From NCBI GenBank assembly GCA_024278725.1, contig JAJRSQ010000375.1:1-18621 (forward strand): a DNA stretch of 18,621 bases, in the 5' to 3' direction. Below are positions 1 to 7,243 of this stretch, in pieces (position 1 is the first letter of the stretch; every line of letters starts with the position of its first letter). The DNA comes from Chloroflexota bacterium (GTDB lineage: Bacteria > Chloroflexota > Anaerolineae > 4572-78). The notes beneath the pieces were generated by a model. It worked only from the letters and a program-made list of their open reading frames with translations. It did not search any database and was not told where the DNA came from. Both the position numbers and the translations under genes were made by a program.

Positions 1-1963
1 ATTGGCTCATATATAAATTGTAATAAAACCCTTTCCGCGCCAGAAGTTCGGTGTGTGTGCCGCGCTCCACAATTTCGCCGCCATCCAGCACCAGCACTTG
101 GTCGGCATTGCGAATGGTGCTCAGCCGGTGGGCAATCACAAATGAGGTGCGCCCCGCCAGCAATTTGTCCAACGCCTGCTGAATGAGCTGTTCCGTGCGA
201 GTGTCCACACTTGAGGTCGCTTCATCCAAAATGAGGATGCGCGGGTTCGCCAGCGCGGCGCGGGCGATGGACAACAGTTGCCGCTGCCCCTGCGACAGCC
301 CGCTCCCCCGCTCGCCGAGCACGGTGTTGTATTTTTCGGGCAACCGCTCGATGAACGTATCGGCGTGGGCGAGCTTCGCCGCCGCTATCACCTCGGCATC
401 GGTGGCGTCCGGTCTGCCGAAACGGATATTCTCCAGCACCGAGGTGCTGAACAAAAACGTATCCTGCAACACAATGCCAATCTGCCGCCGCAGCGATTCC
501 ACCGCAACCTGCCGCACGTCGTGCCCGTCAATTTTCACCCTGCCGCCGGTCACCTCATAAAAACGGGGCAGCAGGTTGATGATGGTTGTTTTCCCCGCGC
601 CGGTGGGTCCCACAATGGCGATGGTCTGCCCCGGCTCGGCGGTGAATGAGATGCCTTTCAGCACAGCTTGATTCGCCACGTATGCCGCCGTGACCTCTTC
701 AAATTCCACCCGCCCTTCAATGGTGGGCAGTTCAATCGCATCCGGCGCGTCCACAATTGCCGGGGGTTCATCCAGCAAGCCGAAAATTCGCTCGCCGCCC
801 GCAATCGCGCCCTGAATGTTCGTCCACAGCACGGAAATCTGCTGGATGGGCTGATTGAAACGCTGCACATATCCCAAAAAGGTGACCACCACCCCCAGCG
901 ACACCACCGTCCCGAAGAGTGTCCCGTCGCCGAGCAGCGCCAATCCGCCCACAATGGTGACGATGCCCAACGCAACATAGCCCAACGCCTGCAACGTTGG
1001 CGCCAGCGCGCTGGTGAACGCCACTGCGCGCACGTTGGCATCACGGTTGGCGGCATTGATTTCTTTGAAATGCTCGATGTTCTGGTCGGCGCGGTTGAAC
1101 GCCTGCACTTCCCGCACGGAGGAAAAACTTTCCTGCAATTCGGCATTCACGTTGCCGATTTCGGTGCGGGTGCGGCGGAACGCTTTGCGCGCCTGATTGG
1201 AAAACCACACCGTCGCCAGCACCATTAAGGGCACAACTGCCATGCTCAACAGGGCGAAGGGAATACTTTTGACCAGCATATTGTACGCAATCCACAGCAG
1301 CAACAGCGCGCCACTGGCAACATTCACCAGCGCGAAATTCAACACCTGCTGAATGGTGGTGGTGTCGTTGGTGATGCGGCTCATCAAATCGCCCGCTTCA
1401 TTTTCCGTGTAATATCCCAGATGCAACCGGTGCAGATGTTTGAAAATATCCACCCGCATGTTGCGCAGCACGTGCTGTCCCGCCCATGTCATGGCGAAAA
1501 ACGTGCCGCCGGTGAATAACGAACTGCTCACATACAGCCCGACCAAAATCAGCACGAGCCGCCCCACGCCCGCCAGGCGGTCGGCGTCGGAGAGCGCGCC
1601 GGCAGGGGTGGAAAAACCGCCGAGGTTGAACAACGATTGAATGACCGTCTGGGTGAGTCCCGCCGGTTCGCCGGTGAGCCAGCAATTCCGTTCCGATGTG
1701 CCCAGCCCCGGCAGCGAAGCGGCAAATCCGCCGCCAAACGCATCCGACGCGGTGGGGGCGAGATAACAGTCCACCAATTGTCCGGTGAGTTCCGGGCTGG
1801 TCACTTGCGCCCAAGTGGAGATGACCACCATCACGCCCACTAAAATGAAAATGTACCAATACGGCTTAAAATACTCGCCGAAGCGTGCCAGCGTTTCACC
1901 CACCCGTTTGGGCTTGGTGATGTCGCGGTCCATAATTCGGCGCATATGTTGATTTCCAAACAT
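1..1963 (-). CDS. ABC multidrug-type exporter half-transporter, second of a pair (3' end outside window)
   Basis: A fused permease-ATPase half-transporter; 654 codons are visible and the frame runs off the left edge at residues YMSQ, probably only a few residues before the true end. The N-terminal half holds about six membrane segments (first near residues 35-55). The ATPase half has Walker A GPTGAGKTT (452-460), Q-loop Q500, an altered signature LSQGQ (556-560), Walker B ILILDE (576-581) and switch histidine H612 in IAHRLST. An unusually long outside loop of about 75 residues (60-135) holds cysteines C66 and C94. The ATG follows the stop of the upstream transporter gene by 10 nt. Its ribosome binding site GAGAGG overlaps that stop codon, so the two are probably translationally coupled. 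Inferred role: one half of a heterodimeric ATP-driven exporter in the cytoplasmic membrane. Substrate cannot be read from sequence; drugs or lipids are typical of the family. Confidence 0.93.
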   Translation of the reverse strand, partial: MFGNQHMRRIMDRDITKPKRVGETLARFGEYFKPYWYIFILVGVMVVISTWAQVTSPELTGQLVDCYLAPTASDAFGGGFAASLPGLGTSERNCWLTGEPAGLTQTVIQSLFNLGGFSTPAGALSDADRLAGVGRLVLILVGLYVSSSLFTGGTFFAMTWAGQHVLRNMRVDIFKHLHRLHLGYYTENEAGDLMSRITNDTTTIQQVLNFALVNVASGALLLLWIAYNMLVKSIPFALLSMAVVPLMVLATVWFSNQARKAFRRTRTEIGNVNAELQESFSSVREVQAFNRADQNIEHFKEINAANRDANVRAVAFTSALAPTLQALGYVALGIVTIVGGLALLGDGTLFGTVVSLGVVVTFLGYVQRFNQPIQQISVLWTNIQGAIAGGERIFGLLDEPPAIVDAPDAIELPTIEGRVEFEEVTAAYVANQAVLKGISFTAEPGQTIAIVGPTGAGKTTIINLLPRFYEVTGGRVKIDGHDVRQVAVESLRRQIGIVLQDTFLFSTSVLENIRFGRPDATDAEVIAAAKLAHADTFIERLPEKYNTVLGERGSGLSQGQRQLLSIARAALANPRILILDEATSSVDTRTEQLIQQALDKLLAGRTSFVIAHRLSTIRNADQVLVLDGGEIVERGTHTELLARKGFYYNLYMSQ

Positions 1964-1973
1964 ATCTATCCTC

Positions 1974-3920
1974 TCAGTTTGCCGTCACCGAAGCCGGTGC
2001 GGGCGTATCTTCAACCAATTGCGAATGATAAATTTCGGCATAGATGGAGCTGTGCGCCATCAATTCGGCGTGCGTCCCGTGCGCCACAATCCGACCCTTG
2101 TCCAGCACCAGAATCTGGTCGGCGTTCATCACCGTGCTGATGCGTTGGGCAATCACAAAACTGGTGCGCCCTTCCATCAATTTGTCCAGCGCGGCTTTTA
2201 TCTGCGCCTCCGTCGTCAAATCAACGCTGGAGGTGGCTTCATCCAAAATGAGGACATTCGGGTTGAGCAGCAGCGCCCGCGCAATGGCGATGCGCTGTTT
2301 CTGCCCGCCGCTGAGCGTCGCGCCCCGTTCGCCCACGGGCGTGTCGTATCCATCGGGGAAGGATTCGATGAACTCGTGCGCGGCGGCGGCTTTGGCGGCG
2401 GCAATCACATCTTCCGGCGTGGCGTCCGGTTTGCCAAAGGCGATATTTTCGCGGATTGTGCCCCGGAACAGCGTTGTTTCCTGCAACACCACCCCAATTT
2501 GCGCCCGCAGCGAATCGAGGGTGACATCGCGCAGGTCGTAGCCGTCAATGGTGATGCGCCCGCCGGTCGGGTCGTAAAAGCGGGGAATCAGGTTGATGAT
2601 GGTCGTTTTGCCGGAGCCGGTCGCGCCGAGCAGCGCCACTGTTTCGCCGGGGTTGGTCTCAAACGAAACATCCTGCAACACGGGGTCGCCGCTTTCAAAA
2701 TAGCGGAAGGACACATTTTCAAAGACCACTTTCCCCGAAATGGGGGGCAGCGTGACCGCATCGGGTTTGTCGGTGACGTCATTTTTCGCGTCCAGAATTT
2801 CAAAAATCCGGGTGGCGGATGCCGCCGCCTGCCCAAACTGGGTGATGATCATACCGAATTGTGCAATCGGCAGGAAGATGTAAATCAGATACAGGCTGAA
2901 TTCCTGCCATTGTCCCAGCGTCAATGTTCCGCCGATGATTTGTCTGCCGCCAAAATAGAGGGTCGTTGCCTGCCCCAAGTTGGCAATCAGAAAAACTACC
3001 GGAAACAAAAAGGTGAACAACCGGGCGATGACCAGTTGCCGGTTCATCAACTCATCGGCGGCGCGGTTGAATTTGGCTTGCTCGTTTTTCTCGCGGGCGA
3101 AGGATTTGATGACTTTGATGCCCGCCAGATTTTCCTGCAAAATGGTATTCAGCGCCGACAATTTTTGCTGAACTTTGGTGAACAACGGCTGACTGACGAT
3201 GCCGAAAAACATGAACAGCACCAGCGCCACGGGTAAAATCCACAGGGTGTAGAGCGCCAATTGGGCATTGGTGGTGAACAGGATGATGAGCGTGCCCGAC
3301 AGCAGAATAATCGCGCCGACCAGTTGCAGCAATCCCTGCCCGATGAACAGGCGGACTTTTTCCACGTCATCGGTGGCGCGAATCATCAGTTGCCCGGTTT
3401 GGGTTTTGTCGTGATATGAGAATGAAAGGCGCTGAATTTTAGCGTAGAGGTCGTTGCGCAAATCATACGCCACGTGCTGGGAATTTTTTTCCGCCCAAAA
3501 TGCCTGCAAAAAGGCGAAGACACCGCGCAACACGGCGAAAATGACAATCGCGGTGACGGATTTCCACAGCAGCGAAGGGGCGTCGGCTTGGGTTTGGGTG
3601 AAATGCACCATCAGTTGATCCACCGACCAATCGGCGGGGAGTTGCTGAAATTCCAGCAACTTCGGCAACACCATCTTGCTGATGGCGGCGGGCATTTTCG
3701 GCAACTGCTCCAGCATCAGATTCGCCACCACCCCGCCGGTGATGGCGTCAATCATGTTGCTGACCATGCGGGGAACCGCCAATTGCGCCAGCGTCGCTAT
3801 CAGCAGAAAGATATAGGGGAGCAATGCCTCAACCCGATAGCGGGACAGATATTTCAGGGCGCGGCGCATCGCGTTGCGTTGTGCGGCGCGTTGCCGGGGA
3901 GAGATTTTTTTTCGTTTCAA
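1974..3920 (-). CDS. ABC multidrug-type exporter half-transporter, first of a pair
   Basis: A 648-residue fused permease-ATPase half-transporter. The membrane half covers about residues 30-365. The ATPase domain has Walker A GATGSGKTT (432-440), Q-loop Q480, canonical signature LSGGQ (536-540) and Walker B VLILDE (556-561). The switch-loop histidine is replaced by glutamine: the motif reads IAQRIST with Q592 (codon CAA at 2145-2147). Paired with the LSQGQ signature of the downstream partner, this predicts one weakened and one canonical ATP site, as known for heterodimeric exporters such as TM287/288 and BmrCD. Here the Walker B glutamate is kept, so the degeneracy is partial. The start is TTG at 3920, chosen because GGAGG (3926-3930) lies 5 nt upstream and no ATG is nearby. 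It lies 98 nt after a MarR-family gene, suggesting a regulated efflux operon. Confidence 0.95.
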   Translation of the reverse strand: MKRKKISPRQRAAQRNAMRRALKYLSRYRVEALLPYIFLLIATLAQLAVPRMVSNMIDAITGGVVANLMLEQLPKMPAAISKMVLPKLLEFQQLPADWSVDQLMVHFTQTQADAPSLLWKSVTAIVIFAVLRGVFAFLQAFWAEKNSQHVAYDLRNDLYAKIQRLSFSYHDKTQTGQLMIRATDDVEKVRLFIGQGLLQLVGAIILLSGTLIILFTTNAQLALYTLWILPVALVLFMFFGIVSQPLFTKVQQKLSALNTILQENLAGIKVIKSFAREKNEQAKFNRAADELMNRQLVIARLFTFLFPVVFLIANLGQATTLYFGGRQIIGGTLTLGQWQEFSLYLIYIFLPIAQFGMIITQFGQAAASATRIFEILDAKNDVTDKPDAVTLPPISGKVVFENVSFRYFESGDPVLQDVSFETNPGETVALLGATGSGKTTIINLIPRFYDPTGGRITIDGYDLRDVTLDSLRAQIGVVLQETTLFRGTIRENIAFGKPDATPEDVIAAAKAAAAHEFIESFPDGYDTPVGERGATLSGGQKQRIAIARALLLNPNVLILDEATSSVDLTTEAQIKAALDKLMEGRTSFVIAQRISTVMNADQILVLDKGRIVAHGTHAELMAHSSIYAEIYHSQLVEDTPAPASVTAN

Positions 3921-3959
3921 AAGTACCTCCGAAAGTAAAGTTGGGATTCGTGTCTATTC

Positions 3960-3995
3960 AAAAAGTTATTGCCCTGAAATTCATTTCGGGGCAAT
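3960..3995 (-). terminator. Hairpin plus T-run between the MarR gene and the transporter genes
   Basis: Inverted repeat ATTGCCC-x-GAAAT (3968-3980) with ATTTC-x-GGGCAAT (3983-3995): 12 Watson-Crick pairs, one G-T pair at the x position, and a very short loop. On the minus strand it is followed by AACTTTTT (T-run at 3964-3960). It lies 24 nt after the MarR stop codon and 40 nt before the first transporter start. It could be an intrinsic terminator that keeps most transcripts to the regulator alone, with read-through into the exporter genes, or an mRNA processing or stabilising hairpin. The T-run starts 3 nt after the stem and is short, so termination may be partial. Confidence 0.5.
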
Positions 3996-4018
3996 GCCGC
4001 AAAAATTCAATGAACCAA

Positions 4019-4471
4019 TTACCGCGATTCTTTTTCTTCCAATTTTTCCGCCGCTTCGGTGAGGGTTTTCAGCGCGGCGATGATGACGGCTTTCTGTTCG
4101 TCATCCAGCATGCGGGTCAGGTCTTCCATCCATTTGCGGCGGGCGTCGATACTGCGCCGGATGACCGTTTCGCCCTTCGGGGTGAGGGTGAGCTGTTTGG
4201 CGCGGCGGTCGGTGGGATTTTCGGTGCGTTCCAGCAAACCCATATTCACCAGCCGGTCGGTCATCTGGCTGGTGGCGGCGCGGCTGACGCCCAGATGGTC
4301 GCTGAGGGTGGATAACCGGCACGTGCCGCCGTGGTGCAGACGCATCAGCGTGGTAATCTGGGTGAGCGACAATCCCGACTCATCCATCGTCCGTTTGAAT
4401 TCCCGCATAGAGCGGCGCATGAACACCTTCGCCCATTCCTGTAACACCACCGTGAGTGTTTTATCGGTCAT
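4019..4471 (-). CDS. MarR-family transcriptional regulator
   Basis: 150 residues, typical length for the family. The winged-helix DNA-binding domain covers about residues 35-100. The recognition region is LSDHLGVSRAATSQMTDRL (56-74) and the wing holds the usual D-R-R (NPTDRRAKQLTLTPKG, 85-100). Helices at both ends form the dimer interface; the C-terminal helix is strongly charged. The start is ATG at 4471, preceded by AGGGGG at about 7 nt. It is the first gene ahead of two ABC exporter genes on the same strand, so it most likely represses the exporter and itself and releases DNA on binding a small ligand (inferred from family and context). A consensus promoter with a dyad in the start region sits immediately upstream. 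Ligand unknown. Confidence 0.93.
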   Translation of the reverse strand: MTDKTLTVVLQEWAKVFMRRSMREFKRTMDESGLSLTQITTLMRLHHGGTCRLSTLSDHLGVSRAATSQMTDRLVNMGLLERTENPTDRRAKQLTLTPKGETVIRRSIDARRKWMEDLTRMLDDEQKAVIIAALKTLTEAAEKLEEKESR

Positions 4472-4473
4472 AG

Positions 4474-4504
4474 TTAAGCCCCCTGAATAGTTAAGTGGGC
4501 TTAA
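4474..4504 (-). promoter_or_regulatory. Candidate MarR-regulator operator
   Basis: On the minus strand TTAAG-CCCA-CTTAA (4504-4491) is a perfect dyad, and a further CTTAACTA copy (4478-4471) repeats the CTTAACTA at 4495-4488 exactly 17 bp away. The outer halves TTAAGCCC (4474-4481) and GGGCTTAA (4497-4504) also form an 8-bp inverted repeat. The dyad abuts the -10 and covers the likely transcription start, an ideal place for repression by the adjacent MarR protein. That the protein binds here is inferred. Confidence 0.6.
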
Positions 4505-4531
4505 TTATATGAGTTGCTTTACCATTGTCAA
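4504..4531 (-). promoter_or_regulatory. Promoter of the MarR-exporter operon
   Basis: A fully consensus sigma70-type promoter: TTGACA (4531-4526), a 16-bp spacer, TATAAT (4509-4504). The predicted start is near 4497, giving a leader of about 26 nt to the ATG at 4471. Its strength makes sense only if it is normally repressed, which fits the dyad overlapping its downstream edge. Confidence 0.8.
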
Positions 4532-4546
4532 AATACAATCCCCATT

Positions 4547-4575
4547 TTTGTAGATTGCGTCTCTGCCATTACAAT
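4547..4575 (+). promoter_or_regulatory. Weak candidate promoter for the acyl-CoA synthetase gene
   Basis: TACAAT (4570-4575) matches five of six bases of a -10. The best -35 at 16-17 bp spacing, TTGTAG or TTTGTA near 4547-4553, matches only three. It would drive the plus-strand gene at 4710 through a leader containing the period-7 repeats. No better candidate was seen. Confidence 0.25.
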
Positions 4576-4580
4576 GGGAT

Positions 4581-4690
4581 TGGTCATCAGTGGTCAGTGG
4601 TCAGTGGTCAGTTTTCGGTTGTCCGTGTTCCAAAACCAACTACTGAAAACTGAAAACCAACCACTGAAAACCGGAAACCGGAAACCAAAC
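4581..4690 (+). repeat. Period-7 short tandem repeat tract with complementary halves
   Basis: The intergenic leader contains three consecutive perfect TGGTCAG heptamers (4591-4611), then six heptads of CTGAAAA or CCGGAAA type (4643-4684), with CTGAAAA three times. The two halves are partly complementary (CAGTGGT against ACCACTG), so the RNA could fold as a long imperfect hairpin. The heptamers resemble the short tandemly repeated repetitive (STRR) sequences known from cyanobacteria and other bacteria. The gene's ribosome binding site AGGAG (4699-4703) lies just after the tract. No coding potential is seen in the rest of 4532-4709. Confidence 0.8.
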
Positions 4691-4709
4691 ACAACCGCAG
4701 GAGAATTCA

Positions 4710-6770
4710 ATGTTGACTCCCTTCTTTTCCCCGAAAGGCGTTGCCGTCATCGGCGCTTCGCGCGAAAGCCACAAACTGGGCTTCGGCGTGGTGCGCAATC
4801 TGATTGAGCACCATTTCCCCGGCGAAATTTACCCCGTTCACCCCGCCGCCACCGAAATTCTGGGCAAGCGGTGCTACCCCGCCATCGCCGACGTGCCCGA
4901 CCCCGTGGATTTGGCAATCATCATCGTCGCCGCGCCGAAAGTGCCCGCTGCCGTGGCAGCGTGCGGTCAGCGCGGCATCCAACACGTGATTGTGCCCAGC
5001 GGCGGCTTCCGCGAAGCGGGCGAAAAGGGGGTCGCGCTGGAAGCGGAACTCGCCGCCGTTGCCGAAAAATACGGCGTGACGGTGATGGGTCCCAACTGCA
5101 TCGGCAGTATTGACACCCATACCCCGTTGAACACCACCTTTGTGGTCGGAATGCCCAAACCGGGCGACATCGGTTTCGTCTCCCAATCGGGCGCGATGTG
5201 CGCCGTGGTGATTGATTGGGCGCAGGGGAAAGGCATCGGCTTTTCGCGCATCGTCAGTCTGGGCAATCAAGTCGGCGTGACCGAAACGGAGACGCTCGCC
5301 GCCCTGGGCAACGACCCCAACACCCGCGTCATCACCCTTTACATGGAAGGGGTGAGCGACGGCGAAGCCTTCATCCGCACCGCCGAAGCGGTGGCGCGCC
5401 GCAAACCCATCATCGCCATCAAAGGGGGACGGGGCAAAGGGGGCGCGCAGGCGGTGGCATCGCACACCGGCTCGCTGGCGGGTAGCACCGAGGCATATGA
5501 TGCCGCTTTCGCCCGCGCGGGCGTTTTGCGCGCCGATTCGATGCAGGAAATGTTCAACCGGGCGCGCGCGCTGGCGTGGCAGCCCCTGCCGAAAGGGAAT
5601 CGCATCGCCGTGCTGACCCACGCCGGCGGTCCCGGCATCATGGCGGTGGACGCCATCGAAGCCGCCGGGCTGGCACTCGCCCCCCTCACCGCCGAAACCC
5701 AATCCACCCTGAAAAGCCAACTGCCGCCCGCCGCCAGCGTCCACAACCCGGTCGATATTCTGGCGGGACCGGGCGTCGGCACGTATGCCCTCGCGCTGGA
5801 AGCATTGCTCGCCGACCCCACCGTGGACGCGGTACTGGTCATCATGGCGCCCAACGACTGGTTTTTGCCCACCAGCCTCGCCGACACCGTCGCCGACATC
5901 GCCGCCCGGCATCGCAAGCCGGTGCTCACCGCCATTATGGGCGAAACATCTGCCGCCGCCGACGAAGCCCGCGCGATATTGAGCCGCCGCCGCATCCCCA
6001 ACTTCACCTTTCCCGAAGAAGCCCCTTCTGCCCTCGCCGCGATGTGGCAGCGCCAACAGTGGCTTTCAGCGGCAGAAGAAACATCCGCCACGCCGCAGAA
6101 TATCGACAAAACAGCCGCAGAAACCGCCCTCAACGCGGGCGATTTCGCCGCCGCGCTGTCCGCGTATGGCATCCCCCTGCCCCCCTCGGCATTCGCCGCC
6201 ACCCCCGCCGACGCAGTTCAGCAGGCGGAAACGATGGGCTATCCCGTGGCGCTGAAACTCGTTTCGGCGGACATCACCCACAAATCGGACGTGGGCGGGG
6301 TAGTTTTAAATTTATCTGATGGTGATTCGGTGGCGCGAGCCTTCAAGCGGATAATGGACGCGGCTCATGCCGCACATCCGAAGGCAAAATTAGAAGGCGT
6401 GCTGGTGCAAAAAATGCTGGCGGGGGGACAGGAACTCATCATCGGCGCGCGGCGCGACCCGCAATTCGGCGCGCTGGCGCTGGTGGGCACGGGGGGGGTG
6501 GAAGTGGAACTCGTGCGCGATGTCGCCACGGCGATTGCGCCCCTTTCACCCGCGCAGGCGGCACGGCTGCTGGATGAAACCATCGCCGGAAAGCGGCTGC
6601 ACGGCTGGCGAAACATCCCCCCCGCCGACCGCGCGGCGGTGATGGATGCGTTGGTGCGGCTCTCGCGGCTCGCGGCGGATTTCCCCCAAATCGCCGAGGT
6701 GGAAATCAACCCGTTTTACGCGCTTTCGGCGGGGGGCTTCGCCGTGGACGTGCGGGGACGGCTGGTGTAA
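4710..6770 (+). CDS. ADP-forming acetate/acyl-CoA ligase, alpha-beta fusion
   Basis: 686 residues. The order is a CoA-binding Rossmann domain (1-130, with VAVIGAS at 11-17), a succinyl-CoA-ligase-like domain (about 150-290), a linker ligase domain (about 295-440) and a C-terminal ATP-grasp domain (about 455-686). The residue phosphorylated in this family is recognisable as H252 in ASHTGSLAG. The ATP-grasp part shows ALKLVSADITHKSDVGGV and the metal-site motif EVEINP near the end. Known family reaction: acyl-CoA + ADP + phosphate to acid + CoA + ATP, giving energy from acetyl-CoA or branched acyl-CoA, reversible. The start ATG has AGGAG 6 nt upstream. It has no neighbour in the same pathway; the HxlR gene follows 114 bp later on the same strand. 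Some family members act as protein acetyltransferases, but no GNAT domain is present here. Confidence 0.93.
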   Translation: MLTPFFSPKGVAVIGASRESHKLGFGVVRNLIEHHFPGEIYPVHPAATEILGKRCYPAIADVPDPVDLAIIIVAAPKVPAAVAACGQRGIQHVIVPSGGFREAGEKGVALEAELAAVAEKYGVTVMGPNCIGSIDTHTPLNTTFVVGMPKPGDIGFVSQSGAMCAVVIDWAQGKGIGFSRIVSLGNQVGVTETETLAALGNDPNTRVITLYMEGVSDGEAFIRTAEAVARRKPIIAIKGGRGKGGAQAVASHTGSLAGSTEAYDAAFARAGVLRADSMQEMFNRARALAWQPLPKGNRIAVLTHAGGPGIMAVDAIEAAGLALAPLTAETQSTLKSQLPPAASVHNPVDILAGPGVGTYALALEALLADPTVDAVLVIMAPNDWFLPTSLADTVADIAARHRKPVLTAIMGETSAAADEARAILSRRRIPNFTFPEEAPSALAAMWQRQQWLSAAEETSATPQNIDKTAAETALNAGDFAAALSAYGIPLPPSAFAATPADAVQQAETMGYPVALKLVSADITHKSDVGGVVLNLSDGDSVARAFKRIMDAAHAAHPKAKLEGVLVQKMLAGGQELIIGARRDPQFGALALVGTGGVEVELVRDVATAIAPLSPAQAARLLDETIAGKRLHGWRNIPPADRAAVMDALVRLSRLAADFPQIAEVEINPFYALSAGGFAVDVRGRLV

Positions 6771-6861
6771 CTTCGGCGGGCAGGGCTGTCGCCGCCCGCA
6801 ACAAGCCCTTCAATGGCGATGATTGCCTCTGTATCTTCTTTTTTGAATGCGGCATCTCTGG

Positions 6862-6867
6862 TATAAT
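6862..6867 (+). promoter_or_regulatory. Possible -10 element ahead of the HxlR gene
   Basis: A perfect TATAAT lies 23 bp before the ATG at 6885. No good -35 exists at 16-18 bp; a TTGAAT at 6843-6848 is too close (13 bp). If used, transcription would begin around 6874, at the first bases of the AGGAG ribosome binding site. Confidence 0.35.
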
Positions 6868-6884
6868 GGTTGCAGGAGTTTATG

Positions 6885-7214
6885 ATGGTTGATGAAAACC
6901 ATTCCTGTCCAATAGAAAAAGTCGCCAAATTAATTGGCGACAAATGGACGTTGCTGATATTGCGAGATTTGGGGGACGGCTGCAAGCGTTTCGGAGAGTT
7001 GCAAAAATCGGTGACGGGCATCAGTCCGCGCACCCTTTCGACGCGCCTGCGCATGCTGGAACAAAACGGGGTGATGACTCGCCGCGTTTTCGCCGAAATT
7101 CCGCCGCGTGTGGAATATACGCTCACAGAAAAGGGCGCGGCGCTGTTGCCATTAATTGAAAGCATGCGAGCGTACGGCAATGAGTGGCTGATGGATGCGG
7201 CAACCGCAGCGTAG
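6885..7214 (+). CDS. HxlR-family transcriptional regulator
   Basis: 109 residues of winged-helix protein. The N-terminal motif SCPIEKVAKLIGDKWTLLIL is the family hallmark, with cysteine C8 at the position where HxlR/HypR proteins often sense electrophiles or oxidants. The helix-turn-helix follows (FGELQKSVTGISPRTLSTRL) and then the wing (RVEYTLTEKG). The start is chosen at ATG 6885 because AGGAG (6874-6878) lies 6 nt upstream; the neighbouring ATG at 6882 would be only 3 nt away, and a TTG at 6870 lies before the binding site. It could regulate the acyl-CoA synthetase gene upstream or an unlinked target; the sequence does not decide. It ends 29 bp from the convergent helicase gene. Confidence 0.93.
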   Translation: MVDENHSCPIEKVAKLIGDKWTLLILRDLGDGCKRFGELQKSVTGISPRTLSTRLRMLEQNGVMTRRVFAEIPPRVEYTLTEKGAALLPLIESMRAYGNEWLMDAATAA

Positions 7215-7222
7215 CCGCATCC
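7193..7222 (+). terminator. GC-rich hairpin over the HxlR stop codon
   Basis: A perfect 9-bp inverted repeat GGATGCGGC (7193-7201) / GCCGCATCC (7214-7222) with a 12-nt loop spans the HxlR stop codon in the short gap between convergent genes. The following plus-strand bases (ATTAGCTTTTAGG) give only a poor T-tract and the minus strand has none, so it is at best a weak bidirectional terminator. Confidence 0.35.
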
Positions 7223-7243
7223 ACCGAATTAGCTTTTAGGCGG

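Noticed and set aside
2019..3236. 405-codon open frame on the plus strand opposite the first transporter gene
   Set aside because: Low-complexity His/Gln/Gly-rich translation typical of a shadow frame; the opposite strand is an unmistakable ABC exporter.
4707..6056. 449-codon open frame on the minus strand opposite the acyl-CoA synthetase gene
   Set aside because: Its Gly/His-rich, featureless composition is that of an antisense shadow of a GC-rich gene; the plus-strand product has complete family motifs and a good ribosome binding site.
6776..6806. GCGGGC...GCCCGC repeat after the acyl-CoA synthetase gene as a terminator
   Set aside because: Six-pair stem with a 12-nt or longer loop and no T-run following; not convincing.
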